From positions 124,001-188,000 of the forward strand of contig JAHLLS010000005.1 in assembly GCA_020444045.1 (NCBI GenBank): a DNA stretch of 64,000 bases, written 5' to 3'. A program made the translations under genes and the position numbers. How positions within the stretch are numbered: the stretch's first letter is position 1; each line of letters begins with the position of its first letter. Positions 1 through 8,644 of the stretch are shown piece by piece. Under the pieces are notes generated by a model, which saw only the letters and a program-made list of their open reading frames with translations, did not search any database and was not told where the DNA came from. The stretch is from Deltaproteobacteria bacterium. Lineage in GTDB: Bacteria; Desulfobacterota; Desulfobacteria; Desulfobacterales; UBA5852.

Positions 1-2
1 AA

Positions 3-563
3 CCCCTCAGCAACCTGGATGCCACCCTCCGTCAACGCATGCGCGAGCTGATCCAGACCATTCAGGCCGAAACCCGGATGACCATGCTCTTTGTCACCCA
101 CGACCAGTCCGAGGCCTTGATGCTTTCCCACCGGGTGGCGCTCCTGCTGGATGGCCGTTTGCGGCAGGTGGGCACGCCGCGCCAGCTGTTCCATCATCCG
201 GCCGATCCGGAGGTGGCGCGCTTTTTTGGTGGGACAAATTTCTTCCAGGGCCATATCCAAGACGGCATGTACCATTCCGATTTTGGTGCTTTCGCCGTCG
301 GTCCGCAGGATGGCAACGGTCATCTGCGAACCGCTACCATCCGACCGGAAGATATCCGAATTGGTCCGCGCCGTGCTGAATCCTCCGGGGGACTGACCGG
401 TCGCATCGTCAAGACGAACTTCGAGGGCACTGCCACCCGGATCGTCGTGGCCTGCGGCGCCGGCGAACTGGTGGTGCTGACTTCCCGTGACGGGTTTTTT
501 CCCGGCCAGGAGGTCGAAGTGACGGTCCCGCCGGAGAAGATCCGACTTTTTCCCGACCCATGA
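3..563 (+). CDS. ABC transporter ATP-binding protein, C-terminal part (5' end outside window)
   Basis: The reading frame is open from the window edge and begins inside the ATPase domain at the D-loop (PLSNLDATLR). It continues through the switch histidine (LFVTHDQSEAL) and ends in a TOBE-like beta-rich tail. This is the arrangement of importer ATPases of the iron/spermidine/molybdate group (FbpC/PotA-like), which energise a permease at the inner membrane. Walker A, the Q-loop and the signature motif lie upstream of the window, so the substrate cannot be inferred. The next gene is a phosphotransferase about 200 bp downstream, so this is probably the last gene of its operon. Confidence 0.85.
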   Translation, partial: PLSNLDATLRQRMRELIQTIQAETRMTMLFVTHDQSEALMLSHRVALLLDGRLRQVGTPRQLFHHPADPEVARFFGGTNFFQGHIQDGMYHSDFGAFAVGPQDGNGHLRTATIRPEDIRIGPRRAESSGGLTGRIVKTNFEGTATRIVVACGAGELVVLTSRDGFFPGQEVEVTVPPEKIRLFPDP

Positions 564-619
564 TGGTTCTTTTTTTCTTGCAGATGAAACCTGATGGATC
601 CGTAAAAAATCCGATGCCA

Positions 620-741
620 GACGGTTTCGTAAGAAGTTCGAGATACGGCTTGCGAATCCCGAGGAAAGAGGCGTACTTTTCGTACGCCGCAATGACGAGG
701 GATACGCGTAACGCCGATATCGGACCTCTAACGGAACCGAC
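620..741. repeat. MITE-like or REP-like palindromic intergenic element
   Basis: About 122 bp fill the gap between the ABC ATPase and the phosphotransferase. The ends (620-644 and 717-741) are imperfect inverted repeats matching at 19 of 25 positions. The centre holds a perfect hairpin, GGCGTAC (670-676) and GTACGCC (682-688) around a 5-base loop. No convincing protein is encoded. The build resembles non-autonomous palindromic elements scattered in delta-proteobacterial genomes. No second copy was found in this window, so its repeat status rests on structure alone. Confidence 0.45.
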
Positions 742-767
742 AAGCGTCAACGGGTGAGGCCATACAC

Positions 768-1805
768 ATGAGCAATCTGATGACATCCATGCAGGCACGG
801 GTCGAAGCGTATCTTGCGGCCCGGGACTGGTCCGAGGTGCCGGTGATGGCCCGCGGACCGTTTCAGGTCACGCCTCTGGCGCGCGGGGAATACAACCTCA
901 ATTATCGCGTCACGGCCGGTGAGCAGCATGTGGTGTTTCGCGTCAACATGGGCACCCAGATCGATCGGGACGATCAGATCCAGTACGAATTTGCCACCCT
1001 TAAACTGCTTGAAAACAGCGGTGTGACACCGGTACCGTATTTTGTCGATGACACCCGCACGTTCTTCGAACGGGGCATCGGCATCATGGCCTATTTGCCC
1101 GGGCGCGCTCTGGACTACACCACCGATCTGGACGCGGCAGCCGCGCTGTTGGCCAAAATTCACCAGGTGCCGGTCCCGTTGGGCGACCATCACCTGATCC
1201 GGGAAGAGGCCCCGCTGGATTTGATCTACCGGGAATGCGCGCAGTTGCTGCAGACCTATTTCCGCTCTGAACTGGCCGATCCGGCCATACGCATGTTTTT
1301 GGGCGAAGTCCTGGCCTGGGCGGCGGAAGCGCGCGCGACAGAGCAATTCTACCAGCAAGACCCCTGGCCCTGCATCGTCAACACGGAGGTCAATTCCGGC
1401 AATTTCATCGTTAATCCATCGCTAAAAACGATGCATCTCGTGGACTGGGAGATGCCCCGCTGGGGGGATCCCTCCCAGGATCTCAGCCATTTCTGCTCTC
1501 CCTTGACCACGCTCTGGAAGACGGCCTATCGCATGACCCCGGGGAACAAGGCCCGGTTTCTGGCGACGTATGCCCGGCACATCGATGACCCTCATCTGCG
1601 GGATACCCTGCCGGAGCGGGTTCGCCTGCGCGATCCCTTTGTCTATCTGCGGGGGATATCGTGGTCGGCCATGGGGTGGGTGGCCTACCAGACGGAATTC
1701 GCCGGGATGAAAAATGCGGACACCTGGGCGACGCTCCAGCGTTATATGGACATCGATTTTATACGGTCCCTGTTCGAGCCTATGATGCGGCAGGGGGCGT
1801 CGTGA
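768..1805 (+). CDS. APH-family phosphotransferase with variant catalytic loop
   Basis: A 345-residue protein with the aminoglycoside/choline kinase-like fold. The N-lobe holds the glycine-poor loop and a FRVN strand near residue 58. The catalytic loop reads NTEVNSGN (205-212) where the family usually has HGDxxxxN, so His and the catalytic Asp are replaced by Asn and Glu. The metal-binding Asp is kept in LVDWE (D226). Substrate is unknown; a small-molecule or sugar kinase is more likely than antibiotic resistance. It precedes two glycosyltransferase-like genes by 73 bp and may share their pathway. The start at 768 has only a weak ribosome site (GTGAGG). Confidence 0.8.
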   Translation: MSNLMTSMQARVEAYLAARDWSEVPVMARGPFQVTPLARGEYNLNYRVTAGEQHVVFRVNMGTQIDRDDQIQYEFATLKLLENSGVTPVPYFVDDTRTFFERGIGIMAYLPGRALDYTTDLDAAAALLAKIHQVPVPLGDHHLIREEAPLDLIYRECAQLLQTYFRSELADPAIRMFLGEVLAWAAEARATEQFYQQDPWPCIVNTEVNSGNFIVNPSLKTMHLVDWEMPRWGDPSQDLSHFCSPLTTLWKTAYRMTPGNKARFLATYARHIDDPHLRDTLPERVRLRDPFVYLRGISWSAMGWVAYQTEFAGMKNADTWATLQRYMDIDFIRSLFEPMMRQGAS

Positions 1806-1878
1806 CGATGCTGAGGCGGCTGGCGGCCCCAAACGGTCATTGGTTGTCATCGGAATCATTTGGAATGGAATCAGTGGT

Positions 1879-2514
1879 ATGCCCCATCGCGAGTGCTTGA
1901 TCCTCTTTACCCGTTATCCGGAACCCGGCACCACCAAAACCCGTCTGGTACCGCACCTGGGGCCCGCCGGGGCGGCCGACCTCCAGCGGCAAATGACGGC
2001 GCATATTCTGGCGCAGGCCCTGCCGCTGAAGGATTCACGAAACCTGAATGTGGAGGTGCGCTACGATGGCGGCGATGACGGGTTGATGCGTGCCTGGCTG
2101 GGAGATGCGCTGCGCTATCAGCCGCAGGGCACCGGGGACATCGGCCGCCGCATGGCACGCGCCTTTCGCGATGCCTTGGACCGGGGGCACACGTCCATCG
2201 TAGTCATCGGTGCCGATATCCCGGAGATGACAACGGCGCTTCTGAATCGTGCCTTTGAGACGATTCAAAACAATACCATCGTGCTGGGGCCCGCTGCTGA
2301 CGGCGGCTATTACCTGATCGGCCTGCCCTCCCGGGTGATTGACCGGAAGATGCCGGACCTGTTTTCCGATATGGCCTGGGGCACAGCGACGGTGCTAGCG
2401 GAAACCTGCCGCCGGCTGCAACGGAAAGGTCTCGATTACACGCTTCTGGAAACCCTGAACGATGTGGATCGCCCGGCGGATCTGCCTGTCTGGGAGCGGT
2501 GTCAATCAAAATGA
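1879..2514 (+). CDS. rSAM/selenodomain-associated transferase 1 (DUF2064 glycosyltransferase-like)
   Basis: A 211-residue cytosolic protein with a GT-A nucleotidyl/glycosyltransferase-like fold. It carries the family signature LFTRYPEPGTTKTRL near the N-terminus, then VIGADIPEM and GPAADGGYYLIGL, all typical of the TIGR04282/DUF2064 group. Members occur beside radical SAM enzymes in arsenosugar and selenium-domain loci, but no such radical SAM gene lies in this window. ATG 1879 is preferred over the upstream TTG at 1840 because the conserved N-terminus (ECLILFTRYP) begins directly after it. The stop overlaps the next gene as ATGA, indicating translational coupling. Confidence 0.85.
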   Translation: MPHRECLILFTRYPEPGTTKTRLVPHLGPAGAADLQRQMTAHILAQALPLKDSRNLNVEVRYDGGDDGLMRAWLGDALRYQPQGTGDIGRRMARAFRDALDRGHTSIVVIGADIPEMTTALLNRAFETIQNNTIVLGPAADGGYYLIGLPSRVIDRKMPDLFSDMAWGTATVLAETCRRLQRKGLDYTLLETLNDVDRPADLPVWERCQSK

Positions 2515-3254
2515 CCGCGTCTTCCATCCCACCGTTCCTGTCCGTGATCATTCCCACCTTGAATGAGTCGGCTCATATCGATGACGTTCTCCAGGATCTG
2601 TCCCACGGGGATGCGACCGAGGTTATCGTGGCTGACGGCGGCAGCCGCGACACCACGATTGAACAGGCCGCAGCCCATAACGTGCGCATATGCCAGGGGT
2701 TGGCCGGTCGGGCGCGCCAGATGAATCAGGGCGCGGCCCTGGCCCGGGGGACAATCTTGTTTTTCCTGCACGCCGACAGCCGCTTGCCGGCCGGATTCGA
2801 TCGGGTGATTCGTCGCACACTTGACGCTGCCCACGTGGCCGCAGGGGCATTTTCACTGGGCATCGATGCTGACTACGGGAAGATGCGCATGGTGGCATAC
2901 TGGGCCAACCTGCGGTCACGGTATCTCGGAATGCCTTATGGGGATCAGGGGCTGTTTCTCAAGGCGGTGCGTTTTCATCAATGCGGCGGCTTTCCCGAAC
3001 TGCCTATTATGGAGGATTTCGCCATGATGCAGCGCCTGCGGAAGACCGGTCGCATCGTCACGGTCCGGGAGCGGCTGTATACCTCCCCGCGCCGCTGGCG
3101 CCGACTGGGGGTGCTGCGGACGACCCTCACTAACCAGGCGATTATCGCGGGATATCTCTTGGGTGTCCCTGCCGATCGCTTGTCCCGATGGTATCGGCAA
3201 TCCCGGCGTCTTGACAGGCCCCACTCGCCCTGCCGAACGGGAGATGATGCCTGA
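2511..3254 (+). CDS. rSAM/selenodomain-associated transferase 2 (family 2 glycosyltransferase)
   Basis: A 247-residue family 2 glycosyltransferase. The opening SVIIPTLNESAHIDDVL is the nucleotide-sugar binding strand, VADGGSRDTT the following loop and FLHADSRLP the DxD-type metal site. The pattern fits TIGR04283, the usual partner of the preceding TIGR04282-type gene. The start is taken at ATG 2511, overlapping the upstream TGA; a GTG at 2499 in the same frame is possible. No membrane segments are evident. The acceptor is unknown; a sugar-modified small molecule such as an arsenosugar is a family-based guess. Confidence 0.85.
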   Translation: MTASSIPPFLSVIIPTLNESAHIDDVLQDLSHGDATEVIVADGGSRDTTIEQAAAHNVRICQGLAGRARQMNQGAALARGTILFFLHADSRLPAGFDRVIRRTLDAAHVAAGAFSLGIDADYGKMRMVAYWANLRSRYLGMPYGDQGLFLKAVRFHQCGGFPELPIMEDFAMMQRLRKTGRIVTVRERLYTSPRRWRRLGVLRTTLTNQAIIAGYLLGVPADRLSRWYRQSRRLDRPHSPCRTGDDA

Positions 3255-3308
3255 CCCTTCCGTTGCGTCCAGCCTTTTTATGCCGCGAGAGCATTCCTTA
3301 AAATTAGA

Positions 3309-4703
3309 CTATGACGCCGTTTTACCGATCCGGCCGGGTTGTGGGTAAACCCGCTGGCGTGCGTTGGCGGCTTTGACCAGGGTATCCACATGGATGTCCA
3401 CATAGTCGAAGACGCGGGCGCCCCGTTTGCCGGGGGCCGGGCGCAGGACGCGGCCCAGGTATTGGAGCAGGCGTCCGCTGAAGCGTATCGGTGTCACCAG
3501 AAATAGCGTTTCGAGCTGGGGGCAGTCGAAGCCCTCTCCGATGAGCTGACCGGTGGCGATCAGGACTTTGATCTCGCCGGCGTGCAGGCGTGCGGTCAGG
3601 GTTTTGCGATCTTTGCTGGACACATCCCCGGTCAACACCTCCGCTGTAATCTGGTGCCGGTATTTCAGCAGCACCCGAAGGTTTTCGCAATGGGCCTTGC
3701 GGTCTGACAACACCAGGCAAACCCCGTGGCTTTCACGATAGATCGCGGCGACGTCTTTCGCGATGAGGAGATTGCGCTCCTTGTCCTCTGTCAGTTCGGA
3801 CAGCATCCGGGAATATTCGCTCACCGGATCGAAATAGGGACGAAATTCGGTCTTCCGGATGACGACGTCGGCAGCCAGCACATCACCACTTTCCACCAGC
3901 CCTTCGGAAGCGATTTCGTGGTGTACGTTTCCCAGGTGCCAGAAAATCAATTTGGACAGCCGGTCCCGCCGCCAGGGCGTTGCTGACAGACCCAGCATAT
4001 ACTGAGCATCGAAGGCCTTGACCGCGTCGGTAAAGGTCCGGCTGGGGGTGCGATGGCACTCATCCACCACCAGATGGCCGATCTGCGGGGCCAACTGTGA
4101 GGCGCACTTGTAGAGGCTCTGAACCAGGGCGACCGTTATGCGGGAACCCACCTTGTGGCGTCCGCCGCCGATGAACCCCACCTCCTTTTCCGGTATGCCC
4201 AGAAACTGCTGGATGCGTTCCACCCATTGGTGTGCCAGGTCTTTGGTATGGACGATAACGATGGCCGGCTGGCGGCGTCGGGCAATCAGATGGAGCCCCA
4301 TGACGGTTTTACCGCTGCCGGTGGGGGCACTCAGGGTGCCGAAATCCTTGGCACCCATTTTCGCGACGGCCTCCAACTGGAACGGTTTCAACCGCCCCTG
4401 GAATTCATAATCGCATTCGGCCAGTAAACGCCGCCGGTCGGTAAGATCATAGGCGATGCCCATCCGGCGGCACTGCCGCAGCAGGGTTCCGGTAAATCCG
4501 CGTGGGATGCGGATTCCGCCGCCCCTTACCTTACGGTAGAATTTCAATTCTTTCGGCGTTTTGCGGTTCCAGCGCCCCATGCGTTCATTGTCCAGCCACT
4601 TGGGATTCGGCATGGTCAAGGTGGGAATGAGCCACGTGGAAAGCGCTTCCGGCGGCGATTGGATGCTCAGGACGTTGCTGAGCTGCATTTGGACGGGGGT
4701 CAT
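3309..4703 (-). CDS. DEAD/DEAH-box superfamily II helicase, XPB-like
   Basis: A 464-residue ATPase. The N-terminal ~100 residues are an accessory domain like that of XPB-type helicases. Motif I is APTGSGKT, motif II is DECH, motif III is SATPWRRD, and motif VI is QYLGRVLRP. Both RecA-like lobes are complete. Such enzymes unwind or remodel nucleic acid, but the substrate of this one is unknown. It stands alone on the minus strand, convergent with the glycosyltransferase pair, and is not accompanied by nuclease or restriction genes. Start ATG 4703 has AGGA a few bases upstream. Similar proteins occur in phages and mobile islands, but nothing else here looks mobile. Confidence 0.88.
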   Translation of the reverse strand: MTPVQMQLSNVLSIQSPPEALSTWLIPTLTMPNPKWLDNERMGRWNRKTPKELKFYRKVRGGGIRIPRGFTGTLLRQCRRMGIAYDLTDRRRLLAECDYEFQGRLKPFQLEAVAKMGAKDFGTLSAPTGSGKTVMGLHLIARRRQPAIVIVHTKDLAHQWVERIQQFLGIPEKEVGFIGGGRHKVGSRITVALVQSLYKCASQLAPQIGHLVVDECHRTPSRTFTDAVKAFDAQYMLGLSATPWRRDRLSKLIFWHLGNVHHEIASEGLVESGDVLAADVVIRKTEFRPYFDPVSEYSRMLSELTEDKERNLLIAKDVAAIYRESHGVCLVLSDRKAHCENLRVLLKYRHQITAEVLTGDVSSKDRKTLTARLHAGEIKVLIATGQLIGEGFDCPQLETLFLVTPIRFSGRLLQYLGRVLRPAPGKRGARVFDYVDIHVDTLVKAANARQRVYPQPGRIGKTAS

Positions 4704-4825
4704 GGATCCTGTTTCGGTGTTCTCTATTTTAAGCGCCGCATGGTCACCGGTCGGCTGGCCGCAGAAAACTTCCCAGCAACGGTATGCAGTCGCAGGATTT
4801 TCCAGCCAAAACCGTGTGCGCCGGT

Positions 4826-5095
4826 CTATTCGTTTTCAGCCAGCAGGGCTTCGGCCACCCGGATGTCATAGGCCTGGGCCGGGTCAAAAGTACCTTTCTT
4901 GTCGTACATTTCCGATGCTTTGCGAATGGCGCCCCAGGGGACCCAATCGTGCTTTTCCCATAATTCTTCATCTTTGGCATTCCAAAGTCGGAAGTAAATG
5001 TCATCCGACCGTCGGACAACGTACATTCGGGTCTGGGGGTTTTGGGGGTAGGGGAGATAATAAAGCCCGCGTTCGTCTTTCATAACGTCATTCAA
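4826..5095 (-). CDS. conserved small hypothetical protein
   Basis: An 89-residue, charged, soluble protein rich in Trp and Tyr (YFRLWNAKDEELWEKHDWVPWGAI). It has no signal peptide or membrane segment. Composition and clean start and stop support a real gene. It lies 122 bp upstream of the helicase on the same strand and could be co-transcribed with it. No family was recognised and no function is proposed. Confidence 0.6.
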   Translation of the reverse strand: MNDVMKDERGLYYLPYPQNPQTRMYVVRRSDDIYFRLWNAKDEELWEKHDWVPWGAIRKASEMYDKKGTFDPAQAYDIRVAEALLAENE

Positions 5096-5236
5096 CCTTT
5101 TTGAGATGTTTTGGTTTTTTGGTGATGCCTCAAACGCATTAATTGGGATGGCTGTGGCGCTGTTTTACCTGCCGCACAAGCCCTACATCTGTTTGAAAAT
5201 GTTCTATCGGAGGCAAGCGTTGTGGTCATGATACAT

Positions 5237-6613
5237 TTATTCCTGATCAATGCCATAGGACCGCAGCTTGCGACGCAGGGTGTTCAGGCCGATGCCGAGC
5301 AGTTTGGCCGACTGGGTCTTGTTGCTCCCGGTCCGGGCATAGACCTTAAGGATATGGCATTTTTCGGCCTCGGCCAGGGATGTCATGCCGGTATCATCGG
5401 GCCGGCATTCGCGGGCTAACGGTTTCCGGCGTTGGTGGAGATGGTCCTGGAGGCATTTCATCGTAATGGTCTGCCCCTGCGCCAGGTTGGCCGCGGAATG
5501 CAGGATGGATTCCAGTTCTCTGATATTGCCCGGGTAATCATATTGCATCAAGGCTTCCAGGGCCTCTTCATCGATGGCGTGGCGCCCCGGGGCGGTGCCG
5601 CGTTGTTTCGCCAATTCAGTGATCAGCAGTGGTATGTCATTGCGGCGCTCCCGCAGGGGCGGCAGGTGCAGCCAGGCGCCCCGGATACGATAATACAGAT
5701 CTTTGCGAAACATGCGCTTCTCGATAAGCTGGTCCAGGTCTTCGTTGGTGGCGGCGATGATTCTCACATCGGTGCGACGCGGCAGACTGGTGCCGAGTTT
5801 CATATACTCGCCGTTTTGCAGTACCCGCAGCAGCTTCCCCTGCAACTCCAGCGGCAAGATCCCGATTTCATCCAGGAACAGCGTTCCCTTATTGGTTTGG
5901 TCCAGGTAGCCGGTGCGATCATGGTCCGCTCCGGTGAAGGCCCCTTTGGTATGGCCGAAAAACTCGGCGTCGAACAGGTTGCTGTTCAGGGCGGCCATAT
6001 TGACCGGTGTGAACGGCGCATCGGCGCGCGGGCTGGCGGCGTGGATGGCGCGTGCCAACAGTTCTTTCCCGGTGCCGCTTTCCCCGGTGATGAGTACCGG
6101 GAAGGGACTGGCGGCATGCAGTTCGGCTTCTTTCAGGATGCGGACCATTTTGCGGGAACGCGTTACGATGGCCTGGAAGGCCGCCTTGTTTTGAACTTCC
6201 GGCAGGGTGTCCCGTTTATCCATGTCCAGAATGTCCAGCAGGCGTTTGCGCTCCAGTGCCCGGTTAATGGTCATGGAAAGTTCTTCTTCGGCAACGGGTT
6301 TGACAAGATAGTCGTAAGCCCCCTTTTTGAGGCATTTGACCGATACGCGCGCCTCGTTGACGGCCGTGATCATGATGCATTCCGTATTCGGACTGGTATT
6401 TTTTATGATCTCCAACAACTCCATGCCATCCATTTCCGGCATGGTGACATCGATCAGGGCGACATCGAAGGTTTCGCCTTCATCAAAGCGGCTGGCCGCT
6501 TCCAGGGGGTCGTCGATGCCGGTGATATCTTTAAATCCCGCATTTTTCAGTTTCATCATGAGGATTTCCAGATAGTCGCGATCATCGTCGATAATAAGGA
6601 AGCGATTGGGCAT
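5237..6613 (-). CDS. sigma-54-dependent response regulator, NtrC family
   Basis: A 458-residue activator with three domains. The receiver (about 5-120) has acidic residues IIDDD and phosphoacceptor Asp in DVALIDVTMPEMDG. The AAA+ domain (about 150-375) has Walker A GESGTGKE, the sigma-54 contact loop GAFTGA and Walker B LFLDEIG. A Fis-type helix-turn-helix ends the protein (KTQSAKLLGIGLNTLRRKL). Phosphorylation would let it open sigma-54 promoters. ATG 6613 is chosen over 6664 because GAGGT precedes it at good spacing. It diverges from the metF operon, whose upstream region carries a sigma-54-like promoter and repeated boxes. No kinase is adjacent; the two kinases at 9.6-12.6 kb are candidates. 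Confidence 0.93.
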   Translation of the reverse strand: MPNRFLIIDDDRDYLEILMMKLKNAGFKDITGIDDPLEAASRFDEGETFDVALIDVTMPEMDGMELLEIIKNTSPNTECIMITAVNEARVSVKCLKKGAYDYLVKPVAEEELSMTINRALERKRLLDILDMDKRDTLPEVQNKAAFQAIVTRSRKMVRILKEAELHAASPFPVLITGESGTGKELLARAIHAASPRADAPFTPVNMAALNSNLFDAEFFGHTKGAFTGADHDRTGYLDQTNKGTLFLDEIGILPLELQGKLLRVLQNGEYMKLGTSLPRRTDVRIIAATNEDLDQLIEKRMFRKDLYYRIRGAWLHLPPLRERRNDIPLLITELAKQRGTAPGRHAIDEEALEALMQYDYPGNIRELESILHSAANLAQGQTITMKCLQDHLHQRRKPLARECRPDDTGMTSLAEAEKCHILKVYARTGSNKTQSAKLLGIGLNTLRRKLRSYGIDQE

Positions 6614-6696
6614 GGTGTCGACCTCAATAGGCAGTGAAGATGTCCGCAGGTGAATCCAGCGCAAATATGCTGTTCGTATCCAATAGGGTCATGATA

Positions 6697-6782
6697 ATGC
6701 CAAAATGGACTATGCCAAAATGGAACCGGCGGAATAAATATCTGATATTAAATAGAATGTAAAGAGAAGTGTTCCAAAATGG
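6697..6782. promoter_or_regulatory. three CCAAAATGG boxes, candidate activator sites
   Basis: A 13-base sequence, ATGCCAAAATGGA, occurs at 6697-6709 and again at 6712-6724, a 15-base period. Its core CCAAAATGG recurs at 6774-6782. The core is a short imperfect dyad (CCA/TGG). The boxes lie between the NtrC-type regulator and metF, about 110-200 bp upstream of a sigma-54-like promoter. That is the usual distance for enhancer-like sites of such activators. Binding is inference. Confidence 0.45.
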
Positions 6783-6892
6783 TAGGTATTTTAAGGGCTT
6801 GGATAAAGCGTCCGCTAGTCCCGAAGAGGGGCTTCCGGATAAAAATCATTGAAAAGACAGGGTATTTTAGTTTTTTGGGAATATCGATGCTC

Positions 6893-6908
6893 TGGCCTGG
6901 GACTTGCT
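6893..6908 (+). promoter_or_regulatory. sigma-54-like (-24/-12) promoter upstream of metF
   Basis: The sequence TGGCCTGGGACTTGCT has GG (6894-6895) and GC (6906-6907) separated by exactly 10 bases, as the -24/-12 consensus TGGCAC-N5-TTGC demands. It deviates from consensus in the bases after TGGC. It points toward the metF start at 7023 and lies downstream of the CCAAAATGG boxes. The divergent neighbour encodes a sigma-54 activator, which raises the likelihood. The remaining ~350 bp between the two genes holds no ORF of note. Confidence 0.5.
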
Positions 6909-7022
6909 ATGACAGTAACTGTTGGATGGATATTATCACGGGATGTCATGATGGAATGCCTCGCGGGCCGGTGACAAGGGCTGGCCCGTCACTACCCGGG
7001 CGAAACAGACGGAGGACCGGCA

Positions 7023-7907
7023 GTGCATCTGAAATGCAAATTCGACAACGGTGAATTTGCGCTTCTGGCCGAATTGCAGCCCCCCAAAGGGACGGACATC
7101 TCCCGCATGGTGGCCAATATTCAGCCGGTTCGAGATAAAGTGGATGCCTTCGTGGTAACGGACATGTGCAATGCCATGTTGCACATGAGTGCGCTTTCCA
7201 GTGCGATGCTGCTGCAATCGCGAGGGGTCGAGACCGTCATGCAGGTCTGTGTGCGGGACCGCAATCGCCTGGCCCTTCAGGCCGACCTTCTGGGGGCCAA
7301 TGCCTGCGGCATCATCAACCTGCTGGCGGTCACGGGAGAGGACCCGATATTCGGCGATCATCAGCAGGCCCTGGCTGTTCACGACCTGGATCACCTGGAT
7401 CTTCTTTATGCCATCAGCAGTTTACAAAACGGTAAGGACCTGGCGGGTAAAGATCTGGATGGGGCGCCCCAATTTCTGATTGGTTCCACGGTTAATTCGA
7501 GTCTCAAAGGCCAGGCGTTGGAATTGGAAATCGAGAAAATGAACCGGCGGCACGAGGCTGGCGCGCGATTTTTCATTACGCCGCCGGTGTTTGACCTCGC
7601 CTGCATGGACGCGTTTATCGAACGGGTCGATCCCAAAAAATACAAAATTATTCCGTCGGTGCTGCTGCTTAAATCGCTGGGGATGGTGCGTTATATTGAG
7701 CGCAACTTAAAGCACGTCAGTATCCCCCGTACCCTGGTGCAGCGGATTCAGGCGGCGACCGACAAAGGCAGGGAATGTTTGCGGGTTACCCAGGAGTTGG
7801 TTGCGGCGATGAAAACCGAGGGGTTCAGCGGGGTGCAGATTACGACACTGGGGCGGGAAGATCGTCTTTCAGCGCTGCTGGGTGTCCCGGCGAAGGTGGA
7901 GGCATAA
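7023..7907 (+). CDS. metF: methylenetetrahydrofolate reductase (MetF family)
   Basis: A 294-residue TIM-barrel flavoprotein that reduces 5,10-methylene-THF to 5-methyl-THF, for methionine synthesis or the methyl branch of the Wood-Ljungdahl pathway. The conserved catalytic Glu is in LLAELQPPKG near residue 17. The flavin/folate loop LLAVTGEDP and the later barrel strand FFITPPVFDL also match the family. The GTG start at 7023 is supported by GGAGG eight bases upstream. It heads a short same-strand group with a receiver protein and a shikimate-dehydrogenase-like gene. Regulation by the divergent sigma-54 activator is likely but inferred. Confidence 0.9.
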   Translation: MHLKCKFDNGEFALLAELQPPKGTDISRMVANIQPVRDKVDAFVVTDMCNAMLHMSALSSAMLLQSRGVETVMQVCVRDRNRLALQADLLGANACGIINLLAVTGEDPIFGDHQQALAVHDLDHLDLLYAISSLQNGKDLAGKDLDGAPQFLIGSTVNSSLKGQALELEIEKMNRRHEAGARFFITPPVFDLACMDAFIERVDPKKYKIIPSVLLLKSLGMVRYIERNLKHVSIPRTLVQRIQAATDKGRECLRVTQELVAAMKTEGFSGVQITTLGREDRLSALLGVPAKVEA

Positions 7908-7955
7908 CCCCATCAATGACACGTCGGTGCCGATGACAATAAAAGGAGGATACCA

Positions 7956-8348
7956 ATGGCGGAGAAAAAGCGCATCCTGGTGGTGGACGACGAACCTGAT
8001 TTCGCGTTGCTGGTACAGGGTAATCTTGAAAAAGAAGGGTTCGATGTCGACGTGGCATACAACGGTGTCGAGGGGTTGGAAAAAATAAAACAAAACCCGC
8101 CGGATGCCATCGTTCTCGACGTCATGATGCCGGAAAAGGACGGCTACGAGGTGTGTGCCGAGCTTAAAAAGGACGACCGGTTTGCCGATATCGCCATTTT
8201 GATGCTGACGGCCGTGGCGGACCACGTGACGTCGACCCGGTACTCCCATTTCGACGGCATGAGCATGGAGGCTGACGATTATCTCCCGAAACCGGCGTCG
8301 GCCGAGGAAATCACCGACAGCATCAAAAGCCTCTTGAATATGACCTGA
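7956..8348 (+). CDS. single-domain response regulator (CheY-like receiver)
   Basis: A 130-residue stand-alone receiver. The acidic pocket is VVDDEPD, the phosphoacceptor Asp is in AIVLDVMMPEKDGYE, the Thr/Ser switch is MLTAVAD and the Lys is in YLPKPAS. There is no output domain, so it must act through a partner protein or as part of a phosphorelay. The ribosome site AAAGGAGG is strong. It follows metF by 48 bp and is likely co-transcribed. Its kinase may be one of the two encoded at 9.6-12.6 kb. Confidence 0.92.
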   Translation: MAEKKRILVVDDEPDFALLVQGNLEKEGFDVDVAYNGVEGLEKIKQNPPDAIVLDVMMPEKDGYEVCAELKKDDRFADIAILMLTAVADHVTSTRYSHFDGMSMEADDYLPKPASAEEITDSIKSLLNMT

Positions 8349-8391
8349 GAAGCCCGCGGTCCTCTGCCTTGCCTCGTGCAGAAACGTGGCC

Positions 8392-8417
8392 GGGGATGCA
8401 CCTGGCCGTCCCCTTTT
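8392..8417 (+). terminator. weak hairpin with T-run after the receiver gene
   Basis: GGGGA (8392-8396) pairs with TCCCC (8409-8413) and TTTT follows. The stem is only five bases, so termination here is uncertain. The rest of 8349-8644 shows no gene. Confidence 0.3.
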
Positions 8418-8644
8418 ACCGAGGCCCTGGGCAAGACAGGTGTGAGCCGTGATGACGATTTAATTGGTGTCGTGGCGTTTGATGGAGAACCATGGTGCAG
8501 GCCTGCCGACAAGCTTGCAGAATGCGGCCAGAAAAGATATGGATCAACAGCAGGCTTCTGTTTTGCCCGGGCTGATCCATTTGGTTGGTGAAGCGCTTGT
8601 CGGAATCAGGGAGCGTGTTCATTCTTGTTGATGCGGGGATCTTA

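Noticed and set aside
560-757. 65-residue frame after the ABC ATPase
   Set aside because: It lies over the palindromic element at 620-741 and shows no coding character.
3309-5095. Defence island around the XPB-like helicase
   Set aside because: Only a helicase and one small unknown protein are present; no nuclease, methylase or other effector gene is adjacent.
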